From NCBI RefSeq assembly GCF_051388935.1, contig NZ_JBPKBI010000004.1, positions 186,001-250,000 on the forward strand: a stretch of 64,000 nt of DNA, written 5' to 3'. Origin of the DNA: Yinghuangia sp035454725 (GTDB lineage: Bacteria > Actinomycetota > Actinomycetes > Streptomycetales > Streptomycetaceae). The notes under the pieces were generated by a model. The model was not told the origin of the DNA and searched no databases. It saw only the letters and a program-made list of their open reading frames with translations. The translations under genes were made by a program, and so were the position numbers. Every line of letters begins with the position of its first letter. Position 1 is the first letter of the stretch. Below are positions 43,232 to 51,349 of this stretch, piece after piece.

Positions 43232-44248
43232 GTGTCCCAGCCCGTCCAGCCTGTCGACCCCGCAGGCGTTCCGGCGCCGGTCGAGACGGATCTGCTGATC
43301 ATCGGAGCGGGTCCGACCGGCCTGTACGCCGCCTACTACGCCGGTTTCCGCGGCCTTCGCGTCGCGGTGCTGGATTCGCTGCCGGAGATCGGCGGCCAGA
43401 TCACCGCTATGTATCCCGAAAAAATGATCTACGACGTGGCGGGGTTCCCGGCCGTCAAGGGTCAGGATCTCGTCGACGCGCTCGGCGAACAGGCCGGGCA
43501 GTTCGATCCGGTGTATCTGCTCGGGCACCGCGCCGAACAACTCGACCACGGTGACGAGTCGGTCACCGTAACCTGCGACACCGGGCTCGCGGTGACCGCC
43601 AAGGTGGTGCTGATCAGCGGTGGGATCGGCACGTTCAGCCCGCGTCCGCTGCCGGCGGCCGACGCATTCACCGGCGACGGTGTGATGTTCTTCGTGCCGC
43701 GCCTGGCCGAGCTCGCCGACCTCGACGTGCTGATCGTCGGCGGCGGGGACTCGGCGTTCGACTGGGCGATGAGCCTGGAGCCGCTGGCGAAGTCCGTAAC
43801 GCTGGTGCACCGGCGCGACAAGTTCCGCGCCCACGAGCACACCGTGCAGCGCGTCCTGACGTCGCGGGTGGAGGTCATAACGTCCGCCGAGGTCGCCAAG
43901 CTGCACGGGAACGGCCGTGTCGAGGCGGCGGACATCGTCGCCAAGCTGGACGGGGCGGTACGCACGCTCCCGACGCAGGCGGTGGTGGCGGCGCTGGGCT
44001 TCGTGGCGGACCTGGGGCCGATGAGCCGGTGGGGCCTGGAGCAGCGCAAGCGGCACATCCTCGTCGACTCGACGATGCGCACCAACTTCGCCCGGGTGTT
44101 CGCGGCCGGCGACATCGCCGACTACGACGGCAAGGTGAAGCTGATCGCGACCGGGTTCGGCGAGGCGGCCACCGCGGTCAACAACGCGATGACGGTGGTC
44201 GACCCGGCGGCGAAGGTGTTCCCGGGCCACTCGTCCGATTCCGCCTGA
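43232..44248 (+). CDS. Ferredoxin/flavodoxin-NADP+ reductase, thioredoxin-reductase type
   Basis: A 338-residue flavoprotein. The FAD site is LLIIGAGPTGLYAAYYAGFRGL (GxGxxG at 25-30), followed by IGGQITAMYPEKMIYDVAGFP. The NADPH site is VLIVGGGDSAFDWAMSL, then VTLVHRRDKFRAHE. The C-terminal FAD motif is VFAAGDIADYDGKVKLIATGFGEAATAVNNA. The CxxC of thioredoxin reductase is absent, which identifies the type 2 ferredoxin-NADP reductase group. It may supply electrons to the ferredoxin at 28895 or others. GTG start with the strong site GGAGGGAGC. Confidence 0.94.
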   Translation: MSQPVQPVDPAGVPAPVETDLLIIGAGPTGLYAAYYAGFRGLRVAVLDSLPEIGGQITAMYPEKMIYDVAGFPAVKGQDLVDALGEQAGQFDPVYLLGHRAEQLDHGDESVTVTCDTGLAVTAKVVLISGGIGTFSPRPLPAADAFTGDGVMFFVPRLAELADLDVLIVGGGDSAFDWAMSLEPLAKSVTLVHRRDKFRAHEHTVQRVLTSRVEVITSAEVAKLHGNGRVEAADIVAKLDGAVRTLPTQAVVAALGFVADLGPMSRWGLEQRKRHILVDSTMRTNFARVFAAGDIADYDGKVKLIATGFGEAATAVNNAMTVVDPAAKVFPGHSSDSA

Positions 44249-44288
44249 CCGAAACGCGCCCAGGTGGGGGCCGCGGCACCGAGGTGCC

Positions 44289-44442
44289 NNNNNNNNNNNN
44301 NNNNNNNNNNNNNNNNNNNNNNNNNNNNNNNNNNNNNNNNNNNNNNNNNNNNNNNNNNNNNNNNNNNNNNNNNNNNNNNNNNNNNNNNNNNNNNNNNNNN
44401 NNNNNNNNNNNNNNNNNNNNNNNNNNNNNNNNNNNNNNNNNN
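44289..44442. other. Assembly gap (154 N)
   Basis: A run of N between the reductase and cyclophilin genes. The flanks hold an inverted repeat, CAGGTGGGGG at 44261-44270 and CCCCCACCTG at 44443-44452, so the missing bases probably lie within or beside a GC-rich hairpin, perhaps the reductase terminator. Confidence 0.95.
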
Positions 44443-44592
44443 CCCCCACCTGTTTCCCCCGGCGCCTGTGTGCGGCGAACTCCGGCGCCCGGTGAACCCG
44501 TAGGCTCACCCCGGAATCGATCGCCGGTGCCCGCGACGGGTGCCGTATCGGACCGGCAGTCGTCGGGGCAGTCGTCGGACTGGGGAGAGCGC

Positions 44593-45582
44593 GTGAACGA
44601 CCAGCAGCGGTGGGCCGGGCAACAACCGGAATGGGAGCCGCCGCACGGGCAGCCCCCGCAGCAGGGCTTCCCGCCGCCGGCGGGTGGGCCGCCGCCGCGT
44701 CCGGCGTACGCCCCGGGTCCGCCCATGCCGCCGTCCGGCCGGTCGCACCGCTCCGGTCCGCCGGGAGGAGGCAACCGCAAGCTCGTCGTCGGCGCAGTGG
44801 CCTCGGTCGTGGCCCTCGCGGTCATCGGCGGGGGGATCTGGTTCGCTACCTCGGACGACGACGGGGACAGCGGCAACACGGCCCAGTCGGTCGGCAACTC
44901 GTCTACAAGCCCGGCGCCCGCATCCGCCTCGCCGTCGCAACCGGCCGCGCAGGGCGGCGAGACCGGCGGCACCGCGGGCGCGTCTGCGTCGGCGTCCGCA
45001 TCGGCGTCGTCCTCCGCGGCGGGGAGCGGAAAGTGCACCCCGGCTTCGGGGCCGCCGAAGTCCATGACGTTCCCGTCCGTGCCGCCGATGACGATCGACA
45101 AGAACGCGTCATACGACATGACGCTGAAGACGAGCTGCGGGACCATCACCGTGCGCCTCGACGCCGCGAAGGCGCCCAACACCGTCAACTCCTTCGCTTT
45201 CCTGGCCGGTCGGGACTACTTCGACCACACGCCGTGCCACCGCCTCACGACCGAGGGCATCTTCGTCCTGCAGTGCGGCGACCCGACGGGCCGCGGAACC
45301 GGTGGGCCCGGATACCGGTTCGACGACGAGAACCTCGCCGGGGCGACGTACAAGGCGGGCACGGTCGCGATGGCCAACTCCGGGCCGGACACCAACGGCA
45401 GTCAGTTCTTCCTCGTCTACGAGGACAGCCCCCTGCCGCCCGACTACACGCCGTTCGGCACGGTGACCGCGGGCATGGACATCCTGCGCGCGATCGGCGA
45501 CAACGGCGTCTGGGACGGTTCCGGCGACGGCATCCCCAAGTCCCTGGTCACCCTCGACGACGTGACGGTCGCCCGGAAGTAG
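44593..45582 (+). CDS. Membrane-anchored cyclophilin-type peptidyl-prolyl isomerase
   Basis: A 329-residue protein. A Gln/Pro/Gly-rich cytoplasmic leader (about 1-58) is followed by one membrane helix (LVVGAVASVVALAVIGGGIWFA), a Ser/Ala-rich linker and a cyclophilin domain (about 165-328). That domain has TITVRLDAAKAPNTVNSFAFLAGRDYFDHTPCHRLTTEGIFVLQCGDPTGRGTGGPGY and ANSGPDTNGSQFFLVYEDSP. It should catalyse proline isomerisation of exported proteins outside the membrane. GTG at 44593 is chosen for GGGGAGAGC upstream. It is the last chromosomal gene before the integrated element. Confidence 0.94.
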   Translation: MNDQQRWAGQQPEWEPPHGQPPQQGFPPPAGGPPPRPAYAPGPPMPPSGRSHRSGPPGGGNRKLVVGAVASVVALAVIGGGIWFATSDDDGDSGNTAQSVGNSSTSPAPASASPSQPAAQGGETGGTAGASASASASASSSAAGSGKCTPASGPPKSMTFPSVPPMTIDKNASYDMTLKTSCGTITVRLDAAKAPNTVNSFAFLAGRDYFDHTPCHRLTTEGIFVLQCGDPTGRGTGGPGYRFDDENLAGATYKAGTVAMANSGPDTNGSQFFLVYEDSPLPPDYTPFGTVTAGMDILRAIGDNGVWDGSGDGIPKSLVTLDDVTVARK

Positions 45583-45602
45583 CCGGAAGACTTCGGACAT
45601 GC

Positions 45603-45649
45603 GAGTGGCCGTGGGCCGTACCGGAGTTCGGTACGGCCCACGGCCACTC
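45603..45649. terminator. Long perfect terminator hairpin, probably once shared with lpd
   Basis: A perfect 21-bp inverted repeat around a five-base loop, starting with GAGTGGCCGTGGGCC, 20 bp after the cyclophilin stop. It lies immediately outside the left attachment site. Before insertion it would have stood about 20 bp beyond the lpd stop, so it is best read as a bidirectional terminator for the convergent cyclophilin and lpd genes. Confidence 0.9.
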
Positions 45650-45671
45650 TGCGGCGACTCGCAGGGCTGCT

Positions 45672-45682
45672 ACATGTTGATC
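45672..45682. other. attL core
   Basis: ACATGTTGATC, identical to 59611-59621. Read on the minus strand with the bases on its left it gives ATC AAC ATG TAG, the displaced original last codons and stop of lpd. The element bases on the right still resemble lpd codons (7 of the next 12 bases match). Confidence 0.88.
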
Positions 45683-45685
45683 GTT

Positions 45686-45709
45686 TGACCTGACGCTTTC
45701 CTGACCTGC
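45686..45709. repeat. TGACCTG repeats near attL
   Basis: Two copies of TGACCTG, at 45686-45692 and 45702-45708, 16 bp apart, beside the core. In the circular form they would face the GCAGGTCAG at 59589-59597 across the core, which is the layout expected for integrase or excisionase sites. Confidence 0.6.
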
Positions 45710-45790
45710 ACCGATGAGCCGAAAGGGGCTCTGACGTGCAGAAACGCCCTTCACTGTCTTTCATCGCTTGCCAGCGTTTCTTGCTGGCTT

Positions 45791-45809
45791 GTGCCCTCGT
45801 TGTGCCCTC
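45791..45809 (+). repeat. Paired GTGCCCTC repeats, left end
   Basis: GTGCCCTC at 45791-45798 and again at 45802-45809, an 11-bp period. The same pair with the same spacing and orientation occurs at the right end (59546-59564). These are probably arm-type integrase sites. Confidence 0.7.
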
Positions 45810-45932
45810 CCTTGCGAGAGGTCCGCCGCTGACTCTGCGTACGCGCAGACAGCAAGCGGCCCCGACACCGCGATTCCAGCGCGGGCCGGGGCCTGGACCG
45901 AACATCCCTTCTGCATCAAGGGAGGCACGATC

Positions 45933-46544
45933 GTGCCTGCAATCCTTCCATCTCCCGCTGGCCCCGACGACGGCCGGACCGAAACCCTCGCGACCCGTCT
46001 GGAGTCCGCGCGCCGCACGCACGCCTACGCCGTGGCTGCCGACTTCGGCACCGCGTCCACGGGTGAACTGCTGTACATCCTCGTGAGCCTGCGCGACGAG
46101 TTGGGCGCGCTCCTCGACGCCGTCGAGGTAGACCTCGACCACCAGGCGCCGGCCGCGGTCGTCGACGTGGACCTCGACCCCGACCAGCCGCTGTACGTCG
46201 TCGACCCGCTGCCCGCCCGGTTCCGGCCGGACGCGTTCCCCGCAGCGGTCGTCGTCGCGCGGCGCGTCCTCGACGAAGCGGCGGCCGTCGACGTCGTCAC
46301 GGCCACCCGCATGGACATGGTCCGCGCGCAGGCCCGGCTGTCCGGTGTCCTGCAAGCGCTCGTCGCCTACTCCGGCGGGTCCGGTGTGCCGCCGCGGATC
46401 GTCGAATGGGCGCGGCAGACGGCTGCCGAGGTGAACGCCACCAACGTCGGTGAGATGTCGCTCGACGGTCTGGCGTACCAGTTCGGGCTGTTGCGGGGCA
46501 CCGTGCGTGCGTTCGTCGACGCGGCCGTCCGGGGGGCGCTGTGA
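45933..46544 (+). CDS. Element protein of unknown function, first gene of the transfer block
   Basis: A 203-residue acidic, mostly helical protein with no recognised domain. GTG at 45933 is preferred to the upstream ATG at 45768 because AAGGGAGG stands just before it and because the earlier frame overlaps the end repeats. Its stop overlaps the next start (GTGA at 46541-46544), so it is coupled to the DUF2637 and Tra genes and may take part in transfer or its control. It has no membrane segment. Confidence 0.75.
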   Translation: MPAILPSPAGPDDGRTETLATRLESARRTHAYAVAADFGTASTGELLYILVSLRDELGALLDAVEVDLDHQAPAAVVDVDLDPDQPLYVVDPLPARFRPDAFPAAVVVARRVLDEAAAVDVVTATRMDMVRAQARLSGVLQALVAYSGGSGVPPRIVEWARQTAAEVNATNVGEMSLDGLAYQFGLLRGTVRAFVDAAVRGAL

Positions 46545-47911
46545 ACCTCGACGAAGCGCACGAGTTGCGCATCCTGTCCCACCGGATCACGGTCGCCCTG
46601 GTCGTCGTCGCGATCGTCGCGATGCTGTTCAGTGCGGTGTCCGTGACGCGGTTCGCCCTCGACCATGGGGTGAGCGAGTGGACGGCGTGGGTCCTCGACC
46701 CGATGGTGTGCGTCGCCTTGTTGGCGGTGCTGTTGGCGGACGCTCGTCTCGTCGAGCTGGGCGCGGCGCCGTCCGGGTGGGCTACGGCGCTCAGGTGGTT
46801 CGCCGGCGTGACGACGTGGGCGATGAACGTGTGGTCGTCGGTCTGGCCCGACGGAGAGTTCGGCGTGCCGCGTGACGTCGACCCGGCCGGGGTGGTGCTT
46901 CACAGCGTGGCACCCGTGCTGCTGGTGCTGCTGGCGGAAGCGGCGACCGGGTACCGGCGGGTGATCGCGGCGCGCATCCGGCACCTTGAGGGCCCGGAAG
47001 CCTTTGACAATGTACAAGGCTTCCGCCCCGGGGCCGTCCACCACGGTGGACACCCTTCCCTCGGGGTCGTCGTCGACGACGCTCCGGCGTTTCAAATGAA
47101 ACACCTCGGGGCCGCGGCAGCGGCGGGTGACCATCTTCGCGGCGCCCCGGAAATGGTCCTGCCGGACGCTATTCACCTGAATTGCGCAGACGCGGTGTCG
47201 TCGTGGGATGAGCCGTGGCGCGCACCGTGGGGCGACTACTGGCCCGGGCCGTTGGCTGACCACACGCAACCCCAGGAAATCGCCGCACCCTATGGAACCC
47301 GGGCGGTAACCCCGGTGGTAGCCGAGTGGCAGTCGACCATGCCGTCAGATGACCACCGACACGACCACCTCGACGACCAGCAGACGACCAGCGGAGTGGT
47401 AGCCGAGGTGGTAGCCCCGGTGGTCATGTCGCGGCCGTCGGATGACCGGTCACACGACCACCTCGACGACCACGCAGACGACCAGGCGGGAACCTCCTGC
47501 GATCCCGGGAAGATGGTCGCCCCGGTGGTAGCCGAACCGGTGCAGGACGGCCGCCTCGACGACCACGCGGGCGACGAAGGGGACACGGCAGCGTGGACCC
47601 TCGACGACCAGGCGCCGGAAGGGTACGGAGTAGTCCCGACCCCTGCGCAGGTAAAGGTAAACGCGCAGGTCACAGGGATGACGGTTGTCGCAGATCTGCG
47701 ACAAGCTGGTGAGTGGATCGAGCCGAGGGCGTCTGTGGGCCGGCCGGAACCCTCCGACGCCGAGCTGCGGAAGGCCGCGCGGAAGCTGCAGATGGACGCG
47801 CTGAGGACGTCCCGGAACCCGGTGACCATTCAGACGCTGCAGACCGAACTCGGGCTGTCCCGCCGGCGTGCCGCTGCACTGCGCCGTGAGGTCGTCGGGG
47901 GTGCCCGATGA
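46541..47911 (+). CDS. DUF2637 membrane protein with C-terminal winged-helix region (Spd-like)
   Basis: A 456-residue protein. The N-terminal 140 residues hold about four membrane helices of the DUF2637 type (TVALVVVAIVAMLFSAVSVTRFAL, TAWVLDPMVCVALLAVLLADARL, WATALRWFAGVTTWAMNVWSSVWP), found in transfer and spread regions of Streptomyces plasmids. Residues about 250-345 are a His/Asp-rich repeat region (DDHRHDHLDDQ, DDRSHDHLDDHADDQ) alternating with VVAxVVAPVV. The last 50 residues (PSDAELRKAARKLQMDAL to TIQTLQTELGLSRRRAAALRREVV) look like a winged helix. I infer a role in intramycelial spread together with Tra. Confidence 0.82.
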   Translation: MNLDEAHELRILSHRITVALVVVAIVAMLFSAVSVTRFALDHGVSEWTAWVLDPMVCVALLAVLLADARLVELGAAPSGWATALRWFAGVTTWAMNVWSSVWPDGEFGVPRDVDPAGVVLHSVAPVLLVLLAEAATGYRRVIAARIRHLEGPEAFDNVQGFRPGAVHHGGHPSLGVVVDDAPAFQMKHLGAAAAAGDHLRGAPEMVLPDAIHLNCADAVSSWDEPWRAPWGDYWPGPLADHTQPQEIAAPYGTRAVTPVVAEWQSTMPSDDHRHDHLDDQQTTSGVVAEVVAPVVMSRPSDDRSHDHLDDHADDQAGTSCDPGKMVAPVVAEPVQDGRLDDHAGDEGDTAAWTLDDQAPEGYGVVPTPAQVKVNAQVTGMTVVADLRQAGEWIEPRASVGRPEPSDAELRKAARKLQMDALRTSRNPVTIQTLQTELGLSRRRAAALRREVVGGAR

Positions 47912-49809
47912 CCGAGATCATCACGCGCGGCTTGTGGGAAGAGCCGGACGCGTTCCCGGCGGTGAAGCGGCCGGGCCTCGACGTCGACGAGCTGATCAAG
48001 CTGGCGAAGTTGGACGGCCCGAAACCGACGCGTGCGGTTGCCGTGCCGACCACCTCGACGACCACCGTGGTTACCGGCGAGGGGACCACCTCGGGGCGCG
48101 CCGCGCGGCGCGTACACCAGCTCGTACGCGGCCGGACGGTGGCACCCCGGGTGGTCGTGCGGGTGGTCGCCCGGACCACCGGCCGCACCCTCCTCTACGG
48201 CACGTTGGGTACCGCGCGAGCGACCGGTCACCTGTGGCGGTGGGTCCGTGCCGACGACTACGGCGCGCACATCGCGACGAAGCCGGAGATGGTCGAGAAG
48301 ATCCGGCGCAGGCGACGTCTCACCCTCGCGTGGACCGGCGGACCCGCAGCGTTGTCCACAACGATCGGTGCGTTCCTGTGGACACCCACCCCGTACCTGG
48401 TCGGCACCGCCGTCTTCGGCACCGCGGCGGCTGCCGAGTGGTGGCGCAGGCGACCCAAGGACGGCGGGCCCGCGCTGATCACCGGCCGGATGGGCAGCAA
48501 AGCCGTACGCGAGGCGTTCGCCGCGGCGAAACTCGGTGAAGTCCGCGTCATCGGGCCGGTGGCGCGCGACGGCGGGGCGTGGGTGGCCATGGTCGAGTTG
48601 CCGGGCGGTGTGCCGGCGGAGAAAGCCGTCCGGCGGTGCGCCGAACTGGCGTCCGCGTTCGGCACCGACCCCGCGCAAGTCGACGCCGCACCGGTCATGG
48701 GCCACGGCGGGCGGGTGCGCCTGCGGGTGTACGACGAGCACCCGTTCGCGGGCGACTCACCCGCGAATCCGCTTGCCCGTCCCGGGGCCGGCCCGGTCGA
48801 CCTGTGGGAACGCGTCGAGTTGTTCCGGGACATCCGCGACCAGGCGGTGACGGTGTCGGCGTTCGAGGGCTCGTTCCTCTACGGCGGGCAACCCGGCGCC
48901 GGAAAGTCCATGAGCGCTCTCGCGTTGCTGATGGCGGTGGGCCTCGACCCGCACGCCGAGCTGTGGCTGACGCCGGTCAAGCGCGGTGTCGACACGATGG
49001 CGTGGCACCCGATCTGTTCGCGGCTGTCGACGCCGGACGACGCGGGCAGCGTGGCCGGTCTGCTGCAGGACGCCGTCGACGAGATGGGGCGCCGGTACGA
49101 CGTCATCCTCAGCAAGGGAGCAAAGAAGCTCGACCCGTCCATGGGTGAGCCTCTGCTGTTCCTGTGGGTCGACGAGCTGGCCGGCCTGTGCCTCGACCCC
49201 GACCACGGCAAGGCAATCAAGGAACTCCTGCGGAAGATCGCAGCCGAGGGACGCGCGGCCGGGATCGTGCCCGTGCTGCTGACGCAGAAGCCGGAAGACA
49301 AGGTCATCCCGAGCTTCTTGCGGGACCTGATCAAATACCGGTGGGCGGGCCGGTGCGCGACCCCGGAGATGTCCGACACCATCCTCGGACGCGGGTACGC
49401 GGCACGCGGGTTCAACGCCATGGACTTCGCCGAGGAGCACCGCGGCGCGGGCCTGTTCCTGTCGGAGTCGTCGACCCCGAAACGCGTGCGCGGGTTCTAC
49501 ACGCCCGACGACCACGCCGACGACGTCGCACGGCGCGCGTACGAGCTGCGGAAGCAGGCAGGCACGCTGCCCACCCTCGACGACGACCCGCGCGCTGTAC
49601 TCCTGCGGTCCGTCCTCGACGTCTTCGGGGAACGGCGCCGGATCATGTCCGCCGAACTCGTCGACAAGCTCGACCAGGCCGACGATGCCGAGCATCTCGC
49701 CGACCTGCTCCGGCCGTTCGGCGTCGCACCCGCAACGCTGTGGATCGACGGCGCGGCGAAGCGAGGATACGAGCGCGAACACGTCGAATCGGCCCTCGAC
49801 GCCCTGTAG
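47908..49809 (+). CDS. FtsK/SpoIIIE-type conjugal DNA translocase (TraB-like)
   Basis: A 633-residue protein. Two membrane segments lie near 135-172 (LTLAWTGGPAALSTTIGAFLW and PYLVGTAVFGTAAAAEWW). The motor domain has Walker A GGQPGAGKS (about 325-333) and Walker B LLFLWVDELAGL (about 417-428), with LTQKPEDKVIPSFLRDLIKYRWAGRC after it. The C-terminal 80 residues are a helical domain (LRSVLDVFGERRRIMSAELVDKL) that resembles the winged helix by which TraB proteins bind their 8-bp target repeats. Such proteins pump double-stranded plasmid DNA between hyphae without a relaxase. The start overlaps the previous stop (ATGA). Confidence 0.92.
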   Translation: MTEIITRGLWEEPDAFPAVKRPGLDVDELIKLAKLDGPKPTRAVAVPTTSTTTVVTGEGTTSGRAARRVHQLVRGRTVAPRVVVRVVARTTGRTLLYGTLGTARATGHLWRWVRADDYGAHIATKPEMVEKIRRRRRLTLAWTGGPAALSTTIGAFLWTPTPYLVGTAVFGTAAAAEWWRRRPKDGGPALITGRMGSKAVREAFAAAKLGEVRVIGPVARDGGAWVAMVELPGGVPAEKAVRRCAELASAFGTDPAQVDAAPVMGHGGRVRLRVYDEHPFAGDSPANPLARPGAGPVDLWERVELFRDIRDQAVTVSAFEGSFLYGGQPGAGKSMSALALLMAVGLDPHAELWLTPVKRGVDTMAWHPICSRLSTPDDAGSVAGLLQDAVDEMGRRYDVILSKGAKKLDPSMGEPLLFLWVDELAGLCLDPDHGKAIKELLRKIAAEGRAAGIVPVLLTQKPEDKVIPSFLRDLIKYRWAGRCATPEMSDTILGRGYAARGFNAMDFAEEHRGAGLFLSESSTPKRVRGFYTPDDHADDVARRAYELRKQAGTLPTLDDDPRAVLLRSVLDVFGERRRIMSAELVDKLDQADDAEHLADLLRPFGVAPATLWIDGAAKRGYEREHVESALDAL

Positions 49810-49820
49810 GAACCGGTGCC

Positions 49821-49910
49821 AGAGGGGCGCAAGAACTTACGCCGAACCCGTAAGGATCTTGCGCCCCACACAAGAGGGGCGCAGGGCCGTGACCTGCGAT
49901 CTTGCGCCCC
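49821..49910. repeat. Tandem hairpin repeats directly after tra (candidate transfer locus)
   Basis: AGAGGGGCGCA occurs at 49821-49831 and 49873-49883, and GATCTTGCGCCCC occurs just after each (ending at 49867 and 49910), giving two successive hairpins. The first has an 11-bp stem plus an inner CTTACG/CGTAAG pairing. Terminator function is likely. In Streptomyces plasmids the cis-acting transfer locus (clt), made of short repeats bound by TraB, often lies at the 3' end of traB, so this is a candidate. Confidence 0.6.
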
Positions 49911-50069
49911 TTGCGGCCCTTACAGGCACCCGCTCACACCCCTGTCAGCCGCCTGCGGCCCGTCACCCGCAGCGGTGGCGTACGAGAGCGGTTGTCCCGA
50001 AACGACCATGCGCACCGAACCGGACAACTACCGTCACACCCACACCCTCCCCCACGACCGGAGGCACCC

Positions 50070-51065
50070 ATGAGCAACAGGCCCTTACCGGGGAACGCGG
50101 CGTTCGTCGCCGCCCGGCACGCCCGCGGCTGGTACTCGCAAGCCGCACTCGTCGACGCGTTCGAAGCCAAAGCCCGAGACCTCGGGATACGGCTCGACGT
50201 GTCCGTAAGGCAGGTCCGCAGGTGGGAAAGCGCCACCCCGCCGTGGCCGTCCCCCGACTACCAAGCCGTCCTAGAGCCGCTGTTCGGGCAGCCCCTGTCC
50301 GCCCTGGGGTTCACCCCGCCGTACGGCAACCAGGCGCAGGCAGAAGCCGTCCAAGCCGTGCGGGCGACGCAGCACACCGGGTGGTGGCGCGCCATCGTCG
50401 ACGACCTGCCCGACCACCTCGACCGACTGGCCACGCTGGAATCACAGTCCGTCGGCGTCCGCTCGTACCAGACCACGATGATCCCCGGGCCGCTCCAGAC
50501 GTACGAGTATGCGTGCGCAGCGATCCGCGCGACCGGTCCCGCGCTCAGTGACGAAGCCGTCCACCAACGCGCCGAGTTGCGCATGGAACGCAAACGCAGG
50601 TTCCGCCCGGCGCCCGACCACCCGGTGTGGTTCATCGTCGACGAGTCCGCGCTTCACCGCACGCTCGGCCGTCCCGACGTCCTACGCGACCAAGTCGCCC
50701 ACCTCCTCGAAGAGGCGTCCCGCCGGCCGGAGTTGCGGATTCAGGTGCTGCCCCTCGACGCGGAGACGCCGATCCCGCAACCGTTCGTCCTCTACGAACT
50801 CCCGTCGCCCGCGCGGCGCGTTGTCTACCTCGAAGCGGTGGGCGACGCGATGTGTACTGACGCGGTCGAAGTCGTAGCGGGATACTCCATCGCGTACGAG
50901 AGCTTGCAGGCGGCTGCCCTGTCGCCAGCGGACTCACTGGAACACATCAGCGGGAGGTTGGCCAACCTGTGGAATCCCGACACGGCACCCTCGACGGGTG
51001 GCGCAAGTCCAGCTACAGCGGAGACACCGGATGCGTGGAGGTGGCAGCCGGAGGCGACGCCGTAG
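50070..51065 (+). CDS. XRE-family regulator with DUF5753
   Basis: A 331-residue protein. The N-terminal part (about 5-70) contains a helix-turn-helix-like region (RHARGWYSQAALVDAFEAKARDLGIRLDVSVRQVRRWESA). Residues about 95-290 are the DUF5753 domain typical of the large Streptomyces XRE group (YQTTMIPGPLQTYEYACAAIRA, PVWFIVDESALHR, LRIQVLPLDAETPIPQPFVLYELP). Members are usually encoded beside a DUF397 protein, as here, and some such pairs have been described as toxin-antitoxin-like. ATG at 50070 follows GGAGGCACCC. A fairly long Pro/Thr tail overlaps the DUF397 gene. Confidence 0.88.
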   Translation: MSNRPLPGNAAFVAARHARGWYSQAALVDAFEAKARDLGIRLDVSVRQVRRWESATPPWPSPDYQAVLEPLFGQPLSALGFTPPYGNQAQAEAVQAVRATQHTGWWRAIVDDLPDHLDRLATLESQSVGVRSYQTTMIPGPLQTYEYACAAIRATGPALSDEAVHQRAELRMERKRRFRPAPDHPVWFIVDESALHRTLGRPDVLRDQVAHLLEEASRRPELRIQVLPLDAETPIPQPFVLYELPSPARRVVYLEAVGDAMCTDAVEVVAGYSIAYESLQAAALSPADSLEHISGRLANLWNPDTAPSTGGASPATAETPDAWRWQPEATP

Positions 51066-51157
51066 GCATCCGCGACAGCAAGACGGCGGACTCACCGGTC
51101 ATCGCCGTCGGCCGTGAGGCGTGGGGAACGCTCCTCAACGGCATACAGCACCCGTAG
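50969..51157 (+). CDS. DUF397 protein
   Basis: A 62-residue protein with the DUF397 signature WRKSSYSGDTGCVEVAAGGDAVGIRDSK and the final WGTLLNGI. It overlaps the end of the XRE gene by 97 bp in another frame, starting at GTG 50969 after GGGAGGTTGGCCAACCT. DUF397 proteins pair with XRE/DUF5753 regulators. In Streptomyces the small partner has been reported as toxic or as a modulator of antibiotic production. On a mobile element it may act in maintenance. Confidence 0.88.
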   Translation: MESRHGTLDGWRKSSYSGDTGCVEVAAGGDAVGIRDSKTADSPVIAVGREAWGTLLNGIQHP

Positions 51158-51168
51158 AGCGCAGCAAG

Positions 51169-51209
51169 GCGAAAGCCCGACCCTGGGGGAACCAGGGTCG
51201 GGCTTTCGC
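51169..51209 (+). terminator. Terminator after the DUF397 gene
   Basis: A perfect 18-bp stem (GCGAAAGCCCGACCCTGG and complement) with a five-base loop, 11 bp beyond the DUF397 stop. It should end the plus-strand transfer/maintenance transcript. Confidence 0.9.
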
Positions 51210-51278
51210 GCACTCAGCCTGAGTCACACCAGCATGCCCTACCGCACAGACGCCTGTCCCGCCCGTGCCCTCAAACGA

Positions 51279-51317
51279 AAGACCCGCCCCCGGCGGCACA
51301 CCAACAGGGCGGGTCTT
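51279..51317. terminator. Terminator between convergent genes
   Basis: An 11-bp stem (AAGACCCGCCC and GGGCGGGTCTT), the two arms 17 bases apart, between the DUF397 hairpin and the end of the primase-like gene. It is placed to stop the leftward primase transcript. Confidence 0.8.
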
Positions 51318-51349
51318 GCTCAACCATGATGCCACCGCGGACCGACACG

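Noticed and set aside
47330..47600. Repeats in the DUF2637 gene as a CRISPR-like array
   Set aside because: The repeats are coding, imperfect and irregularly spaced, and no cas genes are nearby.
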